Source: Macrothele yani (taxonomy: Eukaryota > Arthropoda > Arachnida > Araneae > Macrothelidae). From it: a stretch of DNA of 64,000 nt. Where the stretch lies: contig CM077023.1 in NCBI GenBank assembly GCA_039090855.1, positions 80,947,127 to 81,011,126 of the forward strand. The letters run 5' to 3'. A program made the translations under genes and the position numbers. This document shows, in pieces, positions 33,361 through 45,620 of the stretch. Within the stretch, counting starts at the first letter, position 1. Each line of letters starts with the position of its first letter. The notes beneath the pieces are model-generated. The model saw nothing but the letters and a program-made list of their open reading frames with translations, was not told the DNA's origin and did no database searches.

Positions 33361-35045
33361 GATAGGGATATCTCGAAGTACTGGATACGTGAAATCACTA
33401 CTTCGACTTCTTGCATCATCACTTCACATCCTTAAATTTAATGGAGAACAAAATTCTATGAAATTCATCACTGATCCTTAAAAAAATAGCCGATTTTTTT
33501 CAGTAGGAAATAATGCAGCTTTGTAACACTTGTACAGATTTTATGGAACAGTAACTTTAAATGAAAATGTTACATAGTTGTGGTGGTCACGTAAATGAGA
33601 CCTTTAACTCAAATCACGTAAGAATGAATCACTAAGAACTGCAAAAAAGTATATGAGATCCAAATTAAAGTCATTCATAGAGGTAAGCTAAATATGAACA
33701 CAAACATTCAATTGCACATATCCCTAATTGAGGGTTTTTTTGTTTTTTTTTTTTGCTTAAATATCAAAAACTTGTTTTTCTTTTCTTGTTTTTGCTCTTA
33801 TATCAAAATCTCTAATTTTAACATTTACTTCTTATCAAACTGTAGTATTCAGAATAATAACAAGAGCATCTAATTTTATGATAAATGAAACATATATATA
33901 TATATTACGCAAAGCCAACGAAACTGAAACAATGTGTGCTACCTCTAAAAATAATGGTTATTCAGAATGATGAAATCAATTTTTCAACACAGTGAAAATT
34001 TAATAGTTATGAACATATCAAGCCTAAAAAGGGAAATGTATAAATCCATATGAAGACATGAGTAACTTTATTTACAGTGGTGAGTGCCCAGTTTTTTACT
34101 GATATGTGTGATTACATATCAATACTTTTAAATCTCAAGGCAAAAAGCAAATTAATGTGCTTGTATTTTGAATTTTTGTTGGTTACATTTGTATGACCTG
34201 AAACTAGAATTATTTGATTGAAATATTTTGCAATCACACCAAATGGGGGTTGAACAGACATATGAAATTAAATAAAATTGACAAAAAAGACATTAAAAGG
34301 AATTGCGTCATAGCAAATGTGGCAATTACAAATAGATAAACATGCTATAGCTTGACATTAGATAAAATGAATAACCAGAACACAAGAAATGTAGATGTGA
34401 TAAACATTTCAAACTAATTCCAAGCAGCCTAAGTTATGTTATCTAAATTTGGTATACTTTATTAATACTTTGAAAGTACAATTCCATCTATACGTTAAGA
34501 ATTACAAAATGCAGATGAAATATTAGACAACTTAGAGTAGCTGAAGCGTTTCATATCTCTGCGGCATTTAATGGTGACGATCTGACGGACGGGATTAAAG
34601 TGCTTTTGCCCCTTGTATCACCATTTCTTTATCCCAGAAGATGTCCCACTTATTTAAGTATTACTGAAGATTCAAAACAAAGGGTATACAAAGGGTATAA
34701 AGCGTGTATAAAGCGGGCAGAAACGATTTAAAAGATTTACTTTCCATACCTGTTAAAATGACAAACCTTCTCATCTAGGAAAGACATGTTTGTGATTTTC
34801 TGCAAAACTTTCGGATGTTATTTTGCGGAAGCATTCACGTTTCACTAAGGTCTTTCTCACTGAGGTTCATTCTCTTTTTCTGATCATCTGTCTTTTTACA
34901 GAGAAATATTTGCAACATGATTTACAATTTTATGTAATTATTCTAATAAAAGTTACTTTGGAAATCTTTGTTTTTCCATGTATCACTGTTATTAATGTTT
35001 TAGAAAGTTGCACCAGAAACTCCTGCTACACCAGCTGCACTAACT
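33361..35045. other. No gene recognised
   Basis: Very AT-rich; T runs near 33735-33755 and a TA patch at 33891-33905. No supported ORF. Confidence 0.6.
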
Positions 35046-35115
35046 AGCATTTGGGTTAAGCTGTGCCTTGCATTTGGGTTAAGCTGTTATGTGTGATACA
35101 TAACAAACAAACAAA

Positions 35116-35154
<39 letters not shown>
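35046..35154. repeat. Short tandem repeat and CA microsatellite
   Basis: Two copies of GCATTTGGGTTAAGCTGT (starting 35048 and 35071), then CAAA units grading into a ~34-bp CA repeat. Confidence 0.85.
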
Positions 35155-35157
<3 letters not shown>

Positions 35158-35194
35158 GTAATGAGTGTAACTTTGCCTGGTTTGATACCATACA

Positions 35195-35465
35195 ATAATC
35201 CTAAGTAGCACAGTCAAACGGAATTGAGGAATGAGGGCTTCACTTCTCTTCACAAGAATGCACAGTCCCGAGGAGCACATTTGGGCGGAAATCAGGAATG
35301 GCGGGCTGGATTCTGCTTACAGAAATGTACATTGTTCAAGATAGGACAGTCAGGCGAAAATTAGTAATGGTGGCCTCGATTCTCCTTACAGGAATGTACA
35401 TAGTCCAGGTAGCACAGTCAAGTCAGGAATGGACACCTCACTTTTCATTGCAGAAAAATTCAGTG
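35195..35465 (+). repeat. 68-bp minisatellite, four diverged copies
   Basis: The block GTAGCACAGTCA...GGAATG...GATTCTCCTTACAG...ATGTACAT recurs at about 35205, 35272, 35340 and 35408, a 67-68 bp period. Non-coding. Confidence 0.8.
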
Positions 35466-35489
35466 GTGCGCACGTGAATCTGTAAGGAC

Positions 35490-35562
35490 TCACCTCTCTT
35501 TAATTTAGGTCCACCGGCTCCAGGTAAGGGACACAACTAGCACCGTAGGACAAACACACTAA
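35490..35562 (-). repeat. SINE fragment
   Basis: The minus-strand middle of the family body (TTTAGGTCCACCGGCTCCAGG, then ACAAACAC). Its 5' half is absent where the Tc1 element begins a few bases later. Confidence 0.65.
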
Positions 35563-35571
35563 CTCGAACTA

Positions 35572-36790
35572 CACTATCTACCAACAAGTAATTGGACACC
35601 CCTGCAATCGACGATATCTGCTGTCCTGATACACGTCACAGCCGCCGCCATTAAATATCGTGTGGGAAACAACAACGCAACCAGTCGCATGCAAGATGCC
35701 ACGCAGTTCGGAGCTCTCTGATTTGGAGAAAGGTGTAATCGTCGGGTATCACAGAAATGGCCGATCCATACGTGACATATCCAGCGAGTTGAAGTACCCG
35801 AAATCGACAGTGGCCTAGCTGATTGGCAAGTGGAAGATGAGAGGTGACTGTCAGAATGTGGCCCGACCCAACAGACCCACAAAACTGGGAGTTAGAGATC
35901 GACTGGTGCTGACCAGAGAAATTTGGAAGAACCGCACCAAATCGATGAGCCACATCCGCGAGGAATTTCATCAGGCATCCGGGAGTGTTCTTTCGATGAA
36001 TACCATCCGTAAGGAATCCCATCTGCTTGGCTATCATGGACGTGCTGCCGCCCACAAGCCTTTAATCACCAAGTCCAATAGCGCTGCTCGTTTAACGTGG
36101 TGCAAAGAACGTCGACAGTGGACCGTTGAACAGTGGAAACAGGTTCTCTGGATTGACGAATGAAGGTTCACCCTCTACCGTTCCGATGGCAGAGTCTGGG
36201 TTTGGCGTCTGCCTGAAGAACGCCTCCTGCCGGAATGTATTGTGCGAACTGTGAAGTTCGGCGGCGGTGGAATTATGCTATTGGGGTGTTTCTCCTGGTA
36301 TGGCACGGGACCCTTGGTCGCAATTCCTGGTAGACTCAACGCCGAGACCTACTGCACCATTTTTGATGACCATGCGCTTCCTATGTTGTGGCAGTTTTAC
36401 GGGGTGGATCCATGTTACTTTCAGGATGACAATGCCACCTGTCATGTTGCGAGGTCCATCATGGCTTGGTATAGTGACAATGGGGTTAATCGAATGGACT
36501 GGCCTGCGCAGAGCCCGGACCTTAACCCTATCTTGCACCTCTGGGACGAGTTGGAGCGTCGACTTAAGGGGTGTCCCCACCGTCTGAAATCGGTGAAGGA
36601 ACTGACCTGTCTTCTCCAAGCCGAGTGGAAGAAAATACCGCTAGCCGTCGTACAACGCCTGGTTGAGAGTATGCCCCGGAGGGTCGCAGCTGTAATCGCC
36701 GCTCGTGGAGACTCCACTAACTATTGAAGGTGAATGAACTTTGTTTTACTTTGCTATCACAGGTGTCCAATTACTTGTTGGTAGATAGTG
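35572..36790 (+). mobile_element. Best-preserved Tc1-like transposon
   Basis: The 29-bp terminal inverted repeats (CACTATCTACCAACAAGTAA...) are perfect, with TA at 35570-35571 and 36791-36792. Length is 1219 bp. The single plus-strand transposase frame is uninterrupted by indels and carries only point lesions. Confidence 0.97.
35696..36727 (+). pseudogene. Tc1-like transposase with two nonsense codons and lost catalytic Glu
   Basis: One frame of 344 codons from ATG (MPRSSELSDLEKG) to the stop after DSTNY, the normal Tc1 size. The N-terminal paired-like helix-turn-helix contains GRSIRDISSELKYPKSTV. In-frame stops lie at codon 41 (TAG, 35816) and codon 156 (TGA, 36161), the second right after the first catalytic Asp (LWIDE). 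The second Asp is in QDDNATCHVARS. Exactly 34 residues later, where DD34E requires Glu, the protein reads Leu (LNPILHLWDE). Perfect termini with few point mutations point to a fairly recent insertion that is now dead in cis. Confidence 0.93.
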
Positions 36791-36879
36791 TATTTGCGTA
36801 GGGACAGATTTTAGTTTTCTAAAAAGTTGTCCGTGACAGCTGCTGACATTGTTTCTTTGTCAAAAATAATGCTCTTTCA

Positions 36880-37095
36880 GCCGCCCCGGTGACGCAGTGG
36901 TCTAAGCGATGGCCTCTGATCATTCGTTCGAACGGGGTTTGGGTTCGAATCCCGGTGAGGCATGGATGTTGTGTTTGTCTTACGGCACTGGCTCTCTCCC
37001 TTCCCTGGAACCAGTGACCCTAAATTAGGGACGGGCGACTGCTTATAGCCCATTGAGTTGCTCACGGTGGTCGTTAAACCTCCAATCGAAAAAAA
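36880..37095 (+). repeat. Full-length young tRNA-SINE with target-site duplication
   Basis: Box A TGACGCAGTGG, box B GGTTCGAATCC, full body and an A-rich tail. The 10-bp duplication AATGCTCTTT flanks it (36868-36877 and 37096-37105). Few differences from the copy at 15542. Confidence 0.93.
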
Positions 37096-37305
37096 AATGC
37101 TCTTTAATCACCGTGGTTTGGAAAAAATTTTATATTTAACTTTCACGATGTTTATTTATAAGTAACGCAAGGCTTCTAATGAATTTCTGTTTCGAGGCAT
37201 TGTCTTTCAGAGTTTCAGTAAAGCATCGCCGTTTATGTTGTACAAGCATGCAATATCTCACAATATTTGCTGCAAGAAATGTCTTTGTAAAAGACACCAT
37301 AGTTG

Positions 37306-37527
37306 GCCGCCCCGGTGGCGCAGTGGTCTAAGGCGCTGGCCTCTGATCATTCGTCCGTAAGGGGTCCGGGTTCGAATCCCGGTCAGGCATGGATGTTGTG
37401 TTTGTCTTACGGCACTGGCTCTCTCCCTTCCCTGGAACCAGTGACCCTAAATTAGGGACGGGCGACTGCTTATAGCCCATTGAGTTGCTCACGGTGGTCG
37501 TTAAACCTCCAATCAACAACAACAACA
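37306..37527 (+). repeat. Full-length young tRNA-SINE with target-site duplication and CAA tail
   Basis: Almost identical to the 15542 copy. The tail is an AAC/CAA repeat, not poly-A. The 12-bp duplication ACACCATAGTTG flanks it exactly (37294-37305 and 37528-37539). Confidence 0.95.
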
Positions 37528-37539
37528 ACACCATAGTTG

Positions 37540-38814
37540 ATAACCTGTGGAGGACAGTTTAAAGTGAAACAGAAATACTAATGAAGGAAAAGTAAAGCTT
37601 CTAAGCATCGGTTAACCATCAGTCTAGGAATAAAGAAATTGAAATGGAGAAATTTCGACAATACTACTGCTAATAAAGATAAAACCAGTTCTGTTGCTGC
37701 AAATCTGAAGGCTCATTAATTACAGACTCAGCGGAATTCTGTGATGCATGGTACAAATAATTGCAGAGAGCATTTACGACCTCAGAAAGCAACTTTAATG
37801 CTTATTGATATGATCCAGTGCTTCAAGGAGGAAGAGCAACAACGGTGGATCACGTGACTGGGACAGCAGTTGGGCAGGGTAAGTGATGTGGATGATGAGA
37901 CTGTGATGGCATAATCGGTCATAGGCGTCGCTATAACTACCAATCATCCCAGTAGGCGGTGGCAGTTATTGTTTCAGGCTCCACTGAGAAAGAATACGAA
38001 TTCTGTTTTCAGTACTGTTCTGGAGAACAAAAATGTGTGCCAATAGCATAGAATTTGCAAGTCAGCGCGGGAACATTTCTTGGGGTGTAGTTTCAACTTT
38101 GGGAACTTTAAAATGCGTTGATGTTTGCTGGATAATTTTATAACCAAGCTCTGAATTAATTTTTCGAACTTCATCTTTCATTTAAAATTACTGTCTATTC
38201 AAGAATATCCAAATGCTGTGCATATTTTTTCTGCATTTAAAACCCCAAGAGAAAGATTTTCACAACATCACTGATTAAAAGTTCAACTTCATAAGATCTC
38301 TTTCAAAACTCAAATTCAGCACCAATTTTTCATTAGCACTGCAGTAGCCGTGTAGTTCAGACGTACGAAATCCGTTTTATGCCTTCGTGATTGTGTATAT
38401 TAGTTTGGTTCAAACGCGAAAAAAATGGCACATCAACTTTTAGAAAGAACTTAGTTGGTATTCAACCGTAAGTGTATGACTATTTTTGTTTTCGGCGGGG
38501 ACGCATTTGAGGGAACATTCTTCGACTGAAGAAAAGAAGTTTACATTTGTGGATTTGTACCTAGAATTTTTTATTTATTGCTGTTTAGATGGAACGTCAT
38601 TCCACTGAAGAAAAGAAGACTAATATTTTGAATTCGAACCTAATATTGTAGTTTGTTGCTTGGCATAGGTGGTATAACTTGCATTTAGTGCATTTTTTTC
38701 ATGAAAGTGTCATTTTAAATGTCATTGGATTTAAAACGCACATTTTCTTTGTCCAAAGTAAAATATAGTTTTGCGTTTAGTTTTGAACTCTCGAGTGATA
38801 CTGTTTGTGTTTTA
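37540..38814. other. No gene recognised
   Basis: AT-rich DNA with no supported ORF. A near-repeat of CTGAAGAAAAGAAG (38526 and 38597) is visible. Confidence 0.6.
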
Positions 38815-39000
38815 TTTTCGATATCATCAGCAACTCATAGGGCAATAAGTAGTCGTCCGTCCTTAATTCGGGGTCACTGGTTTCAACAAACGGGTAGAGC
38901 TATCGGTCGAGTGCTCTAGCCATACCTCATCCAGTACCAGAACCCGTGTGAGCCCGGACCCAGCTCGAACGAAGGATCAAAACCAACTCGGACTCCGAGG
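38815..39000 (-). repeat. tRNA-derived SINE relic
   Basis: Minus-strand remnant: AGTAGTCGTCCGTCC, TTAATTCGGGGTCACTGG, then a degraded box B complement. Confidence 0.7.
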
Positions 39001-40197
39001 CTGCAAACTCCAGATTGTGTGTGTTTGTGGAACTGCTTAAGCAAAAAGTCATTGTTGATTCTCACTTCATTTTATGTGAGCTATTTTCTAAACATCAGAC
39101 AATTCCGAAATACTGTAAATGGGGTGAAGCCTAGGTTAAGTAAAAAAATACTATTAGCATATTTCAAGAGTAATTATTATTTAGTTTCATTTTCTTCGTT
39201 TCTGGCAGTTGTATTTTTCAAATCTTTATTCGCTTCAACTACGTTTTATTTCTGTCTTTAAGGCAAATGCTTTAATCACCTTTGCACAATGCATTTATGA
39301 ACATGCCGGATTAATGACTTCGCGTCATTCAATCATTTTTTTACCCAAGTTTAACTGAGTTAGATTTCTTCAGATATTGTTTAAATATTATCGAATAAAA
39401 TGCTGAAGTTTGGAAAACTCACGCTGATTGAAGTACAATGAAGTTGATGTAGTATGATTACAGCTACAAACATTAGTAAAGTTTCATTGGTTGCAGCTAG
39501 GAAACATAATTGCAAATCATTAGCATCACTGTCGATATTTAGCTATTAAAATATGTAATCAACATTGTTTTTATATTTGAAATCGCATCCGAAGACCCAA
39601 AATAACGTTAAGTACGTTAATACGTAAATCGTTAAATATGTAAATCACGTAAAATATGTAAATCGATGCTGGCAGCTCTTATGTGATGGTGCATAGATTA
39701 AATTTTTACCGTAAATATTTTGGTTAGATCACCTCGGTTTGTCACAAACTGCTTTGATTAATTTGCTTGCTTGTTTCATGCTGAGGTCTATTTAAAAAAT
39801 ACGTGGAAATAATTAAGTTTGTTTTCCAAGTTAAACGAGTGCATTCATCATTCAAATTTCTGCACTTCTCTGTTCCATAGTCACAATTTTTGCTTGCCTG
39901 TTTCATGTTGAGGTCTTCATCTGGACAGATGAATCCACTTTGCTCAATTTTATTTTCACCTAAATTGATTCAATAAGGTAATTCGATTATTGTTACGCAA
40001 AGTTTCCTATTTCCTTCAATATGAAATACGACTGTTCATGGAGTTGTCCACCAACACATCCCAATCTGCTCACGCTACCTTACGTTTATTTTACTCTGTT
40101 TTATGCTTCCCCAGATCTGACTGTGACACCAAGCAGTCAGGGTGTTTGTACCATAGGGTTAGTGTGAGCTTAAGTGGAAAGAAATATCTATCCCCTC
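39001..40197. other. No gene recognised
   Basis: AT-rich; the phrase TGTTTCATG(C/T)TGAGGTCT occurs twice (about 39773 and 39900). No supported ORF. Confidence 0.6.
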
Positions 40198-41697
40198 TTA
40201 AAAAACGCAAAAACTGATATTTACTGGGAAAAAAGAAATTAAAAATACTGTTTTCAAAAGTTAATTTCCAATTACACGTTTCGAACAGAGAAAACACAAA
40301 AAAGCTTTAAGACATGTTAAACCATCAGGCTCATTCAAAACGAAACTGCATGGCAAGAAAACTGATATTGCAGGAATCGGTATAAATCTTCCAAAATAGA
40401 TAGCAATTTCTATCCCCTCTTATGCTTACAGATTGCGTTTCGAAATTTTAAAATCCAACAATCAAAACTGAATCTAAAATTTCAGGCTGAAGATTTCTTT
40501 TTTACCCTTTCCAACCGTAATTTGAAGAAGCTCATATGCTCCAGCTTTGTCCGTCTGTCTGTCTGTCCGCACGATAACTCGCGTTAAAATGGTTCGATTT
40601 CGATGAAATTTTAGTATGTGGTAGGGGATAACCTGGGGACGAACCCTATTGAAAATGGGCGAAATGAGGTCATAGGTCAGGACATAGGAGCGGGATCCAT
40701 TCCATCGCCCTTATGCGTCGTAACTTACGTAAAAATGCTTAGATTGCGACAAAACTTCATCATGTTGTTCTGGAGGTATACTGAACCTGTTCTGTTGAAT
40801 ATCATCAAAGGATTAATTCCACAGCCATTATCCTCATAACTTTGACTAAAAATGCTTCTATTGCGACAAAACTTTAGTATGTTGTTCCTGAGGTATACTG
40901 AACCGGTTCTGTTTAATAACATCGAAATTGGGTCAAAGATCAGGGCACAGGAGCGAGATTTATTCCACAGCCATTATCCTCATAACTTGCGTAAAAATGC
41001 TTCTATTGCGACAAAACTTTAGTATGTTGTTCCGGAGGTATACTCAACGGATCAATAGTCAGGGTAGGGAGGAGGGTTTGTCTGCGCGCGTTTTCTGGTA
41101 TGTTGGAAAGCGTATCATAATCAATGCATTGCATGATTTTACTAAGTTGTTTAGGATGGAATTGTGTTTCATACTCCAAAGAAAAATCGTATGCTGGAGA
41201 AACAAGCTTAAAGTGTATGTCAATATTCTTCATTCTTGAAATTTGATGCATAAATGATGCTGTATGTTTGATTTAAATACACTTTGTCGCACCTAAATTT
41301 CTTTGGTTCAGTTTTTTCACAGGAACTCTTTGATTAATTAGTTGCCCTTGAATCACTAACCTAATAATTAAAATCATAATGCTAAACTTTAGCCACAAAG
41401 AGAGTCTATCAAACCTATCCCAAATTTCTGTGTGGATAAGCGGGAATAGAAATCTGCAATCTGTAAGGATAAGAGGGGATAGAAATTGCTATCTATTTTG
41501 GAAGATTTATACAGATTCCTGCAATATCAGTTTTCTTGCCATGCAGTTTCGTTTTGAATGAACCTGTTGGTTTAATATGTCCTAAAGCTTTGTTGTTGTG
41601 TCTTCTCAGTTCGAAACGTGTAGTTGGTAATCAACTTCTGGAAACAGTATTTTTAATTTCCCTTTTCCCAGCAAATATCCGTTTTTGCGTTTTTTAA
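40198..41697. mobile_element. Element with ~240-bp terminal inverted repeats and internal tandem repeats
   Basis: The left arm (40198-40436) and right arm (41456-41697) are diverged reverse complements, sharing for example AAATAGATAGCAATTTCTAT and TTAAAAAACGCAAAAAC. TTAA is present at both tips. Between them lie a GTCC/GTCT microsatellite (40550-40570) and tandem repeats. The microsatellite-plus-repeat core resembles the 8.5-10.3 kb element, but the long inverted arms do not. Unclassified and with no transposase. Confidence 0.8.
40573..41050 (+). repeat. Tandem core repeats (~115-145 bp), about four copies
   Basis: Shared blocks are CGTAAAAATGCTT, ATTGCGACAAAACTT, GTATGTTGTTC and GAGGTATACTGAAC, with ATTCCACAGCCATTATCCTC at two unit starts. 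The first unit is the most diverged. Confidence 0.8.
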
Positions 41698-42164
41698 ACA
41701 CTAATTTCGACCTTGATTCATCTTCTTGCTGTGCTCTATTTTAAGATGCATTTACTTAAAAGGTCTTCCTAATACAAAATTAAAAAAAAAAAAAAAAAAT
41801 TAGCAGGGGAGTACCTTAAGAAAGCATATATGAAACACGAGTGAAAAGACAGGAATCTAAGTCAACGATTTTAATCCCACAAGAAGGGAAACAGTCCACA
41901 TTACTTTTGCAGAAGAAAGTAAAAAGTTCCAAGCATTCAGTATCTTCGAACGCAGCTGTCGTGCATTTTGTTTACACAATTTCCTCCTCAAAACTTAAGA
42001 GACATTCTATGCATTGAAAGCAAGTTTTTGAACTTTATTGAATAAAAATACATTTTCCAATTTTAAAGATGTCATTTGTTGTTTGCGCGCACAGGGAATT
42101 GGTAACTTCGGGGGTGGTCCGGGATATCCTATTTCACATTCTTATTATATGTATGTACACTTTT
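41698..42164. other. No gene recognised
   Basis: AT-rich spacer; nothing identifiable. Confidence 0.5.
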
Positions 42165-43530
42165 TGCAAAAAAAAAAAAAAAACGAAGCACCTAGAAGGA
42201 ATCATCCAAAGGAGATGAAAGTTGGCATATGCAATGTAGATATATATAGAAAAGGAAATTGCAATTCCAGAGCAATTGGGCCATTTATTCGGATAAAACA
42301 GCCACACGAGTTGAACAAGTCATTATTTTGTAGCACCACCTCTGGCTCGAATACAAGCAGTTATCCGGCGAGGCACAGACGCATACGTTCACGGATGCCA
42401 TCCCGAGGTATAGCATGCCACATGGTGTCCAAATTGAGGGCCAGTTCACCGACATTCCAGGGTTGGCGTAGTTGGCGTCCCATCGTGTCCCAAACATGTT
42501 CGACCGGTGACAGGTCGGGTGACGGGGCTGGCCATGGAAAGGTGTCGACATTACGGAGATAGACATGAGAAAATCGTGATGTGTGTGGCCGAGCGTTATC
42601 CTGTTGAAAAATTGCTCAGTGATGCTGTGACAGGAATGGCAACACAACAGGTTGTAGAGTGCCGCCGACGTACCGTTGAGCAATGAGGGTGATACGCTGC
42701 AGTGAGGGCACAACCAAGGGTGTCCGGCTATAATATGAAATTGTTCCCCGGACAGTCGTTCCCGATGTGCGAGCCATGTGCCGTTCCACTGTAAAGGCAG
42801 GATCCGTGTGCTGGCCGGCTCGTCTCCAGACAAGTGTGCACTGGTAATCGGCGCCAAGTGCAAACCGTGTTTCATCACTGAAGATAACACGACGCCACTG
42901 GACACTATCCCACGTTGATCGGGCATCATTGGAACCGGTATCGGCGATGCTCGCTGGTTAGTGGTAGGTGGCGGAGTGGCCTCCTCGAATGTAGTTCCCG
43001 TGCCTCCAATCGTCTGGCAATGGTCCAGATGGCCACTCCCGTACTTGTAGACGACGCAACATGGCCACGGGTGGGTAAGAACGACGAATTCGGTTTTGTT
43101 CGTGCGGCTCTCACAATCACTCGATCCTCACGTTCTGTCGTTGCCCTCGGCCGTCCACTTCCCGCGTACCGCTGGGTCGTGCCCTGCTCGACCCATTGGC
43201 GTCAACATCGTTTGATTGCCGCGTAACTCCGATCCAAATGCCTGGCGATGCGGCGACTTGACCAACTGACTTCTCTCAGCCTAATTGTACGTCCTCTCTC
43301 AAACTCGCTCAACTGCTCGTATTTTTAACGGATCCAACGTCGAGGCATCATCACAGTCCGTAGAGATCAATACAACCGCAATCCGCTGCACAATTGACCC
43401 TGCGTGCGAGCTTTGCTCTTGATATACCCTCCTCGATGCATGGTACCCATGCGCTGTGGAGGGCCACTATTTAGTCATTGATCGTTATTTTTTAATCATT
43501 TGCATATTCCTCTCTGAGGTACTTTCTCGG
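42165..43530 (-). mobile_element. Tc1/mariner-like transposon, minus strand
   Basis: The transposase is on the minus strand. The left end (CACCTAGAAGGAATCATCC) resembles the termini of the 22241-23650 element, so the two are related families. The right end is degraded and the outer boundaries are estimates. A poly-A run (about 42170-42183) sits at the left tip. Confidence 0.75.
42323..43348 (-). pseudogene. Tc1-like transposase retaining the catalytic triad
   Basis: It begins MPRRWIR at 43348 and ends at 42323, close to the usual 340 codons. An early stop, another after YAAIKRC, at least two frameshifts (one near 42925, one near the C-terminus) and a stop just before AIFQQDNA break it. All three catalytic acids survive: FSDETRF, QQDNARPH and SPVEHVWD. 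The helix-turn-helix SWSSRRIARHLDRSY is readable. This is the only transposase in the window with an intact triad, but it is still a pseudogene. Confidence 0.83.
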
Positions 43531-44847
43531 GATATATATATATATAATATAACATTTCATCACTATTAAAGTGTTCTATTGGATTGGAGAGCAAAACGAA
43601 AACAACTTAAGCGAGAGGCATTACATCTAAGACTTCGTCTACACTTAGAGGAACATTAGAATGCCCTGAACAGAGAGTTAAACTATTCAACCATTGCTGT
43701 CCAGTTTTATTCTGTAAAACGGATGAAAATCTCTTCATCACCCCAACGGATCATTCTTTAGTTGTTGAGACTGCATGGGAACTAATTTGGAGATTTTGTA
43801 ATAGTCTCCAAATATTTAGGTAGAATTCCCGTTTACAAGCAACAAAAGATGTATAACTTCCCGAGTATTAATTTTTCTGGTGTCTGTTTCCGTTTCCATT
43901 TCTCACGCCACATATCATATTGTAACTTTACTGTTATACGAATTAGTTTTTCAAAATAAGATTCTAAGTGATGAAGTAAATGTAAATTAACTTCTTTCAG
44001 ATAATATTTTCGAGTAGCTACTGCACTGAGACAGCTGCGTTCTCACACGAGTCGAAAGAGAGCGACAGAAACCGAAGACAACATGCTTAAAAAGTGCAAT
44101 GATCAGACAAAAAATGTTGAATGTGTGTAACATAATGTATATTCAAATGGAGTTGTCATAACTACAGCTAACCTGATTAATATTACAAAGTTGAAGAGAA
44201 AAGCAATGCATAAACTGCATATAATTATGTCTTAAAGAGCCCAAAAAATTTTGGGGAAGGGGGTCTGGCACCTTAAGCTTAACCCCTTAGCTACATCCCT
44301 GAGTATGAACACTGTCTAACACGTTCAGTGGGGTGAGGGCAGTTAGTAAATCTGAGCAGCTATCCGCAGGCTATGCAGTTCCTTTGTTTTTCAATCGGAA
44401 CTTTAAGAATCCCTGTCTGCATTAAAGACTATGACAAGGATTTACACATCTTTCATTCAAAACATTGGCTACAGCGAAGGGAGTGAAACAGAACCATAGG
44501 AGAAATCACAAAAGCGAAAACTTTGTTTACAGAAGGGCAGTAAAAAATAATACACATACACTCTTATGAGCATCACCAGGACAAGAATGAATAAATGAAA
44601 TCTGGTTCCAATGATGACGATAAAAAAAATGCGGCTGCTAGTAGAGGAAATACATGACTGGAAGCCTTTCATTCAGCAGCGAATCTATAGTGGTACGTTA
44701 TATGTATTTTTCATCTGATTGTAGATTTCCGGGGTTACCTTTCAACTTGTATCTTGAATTTCAATTATTATAAATCAGATTTCTACCTCACCTTTGACAA
44801 ACATTATTTTAATTCATCACGGAGCCTTTCAATTTCCTGCAGCCTTG
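43531..44847. other. No gene recognised
   Basis: AT-rich DNA with a TA patch at 43533-43545. No supported ORF. Confidence 0.6.
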
Positions 44848-45075
44848 TTCGACGAGTAGTCTGAGGTGCTGCTGGTTTCTAACCATTCGGCCGAGATAGG
44901 CCTGGATTCGAGTCGCGGATGATGTACGGGTGGTGCATTTGTCTGATCGCATTGGTTCTGCTTCTTCCCCGAAATTAGTGGCCCGAAATCTGGGGAAGGG
45001 GAAGGGCGATTGCTTCTTGCCTAAAACAGTTGCTCATTGAGGATGTTAAACCCCCACCCCTCAAAAAAAAAAGAA
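44848..45075 (+). repeat. tRNA-derived SINE copy, diverged
   Basis: TTCGACGAGTAGTCTGAGG head, box B reading GGATTCGAGTC, CCGAAATTAGTGGCCCG body, 3' signature degraded to GGATGTTAAACCCC, and an A tail. Confidence 0.75.
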
Positions 45076-45620
45076 TCTAATTTCCAAGCAAAGGAAGCTG
45101 CTTCTCGTTAGCCCCTCTGTATGGGCTTCTTTGTAAAGCGTGTATTACTCATGTCGTATTCGGGACTGGAACTCATGTCTGCGTCATGAAGCGCTAGTCT
45201 GTAAGAGATTGGTTAACACTTTTCTGATAATGTGCATGCTTTTTTTCCAGCACCGTCTCTCAAATCAGTCTTTGCCTCTAACTTTTTCATACATGGAATG
45301 CGCTGAAACGAATTCTTTTTTTCCTTTTAGTACGTAACCTGCTAACATGAAAAGAATATAAATCAGGATATATATCTAACTACTCTATCTCCCAAATCAT
45401 AAGTCTCTGGACCGAACCAATAAGCAATCAGGGATGGATGATGCCCTTTCGTTGCAATTGTCCCAGAGACACAAATAGGAAAAAATAATAATAGACGCAA
45501 AAACTATATCCTTTGCTTAAAGCGGCAAATGAAAAGCTATTTATATTGTAAATACCTTATACATTGGAACATGTCCAATATCTAAAGTTTTAGGTTTAAC
45601 GTGCAACTATGTAATCAATA
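45076..45620. other. No gene recognised
   Basis: AT-rich spacer; nothing identifiable. Confidence 0.5.

Noticed and set aside
42285..42929. 214-codon minus-strand ORF
   Set aside because: Out-of-frame reading of the Tc1 transposase; the true motifs (FSDET, QQDNA, PVEHVWD) are in the neighbouring frame.
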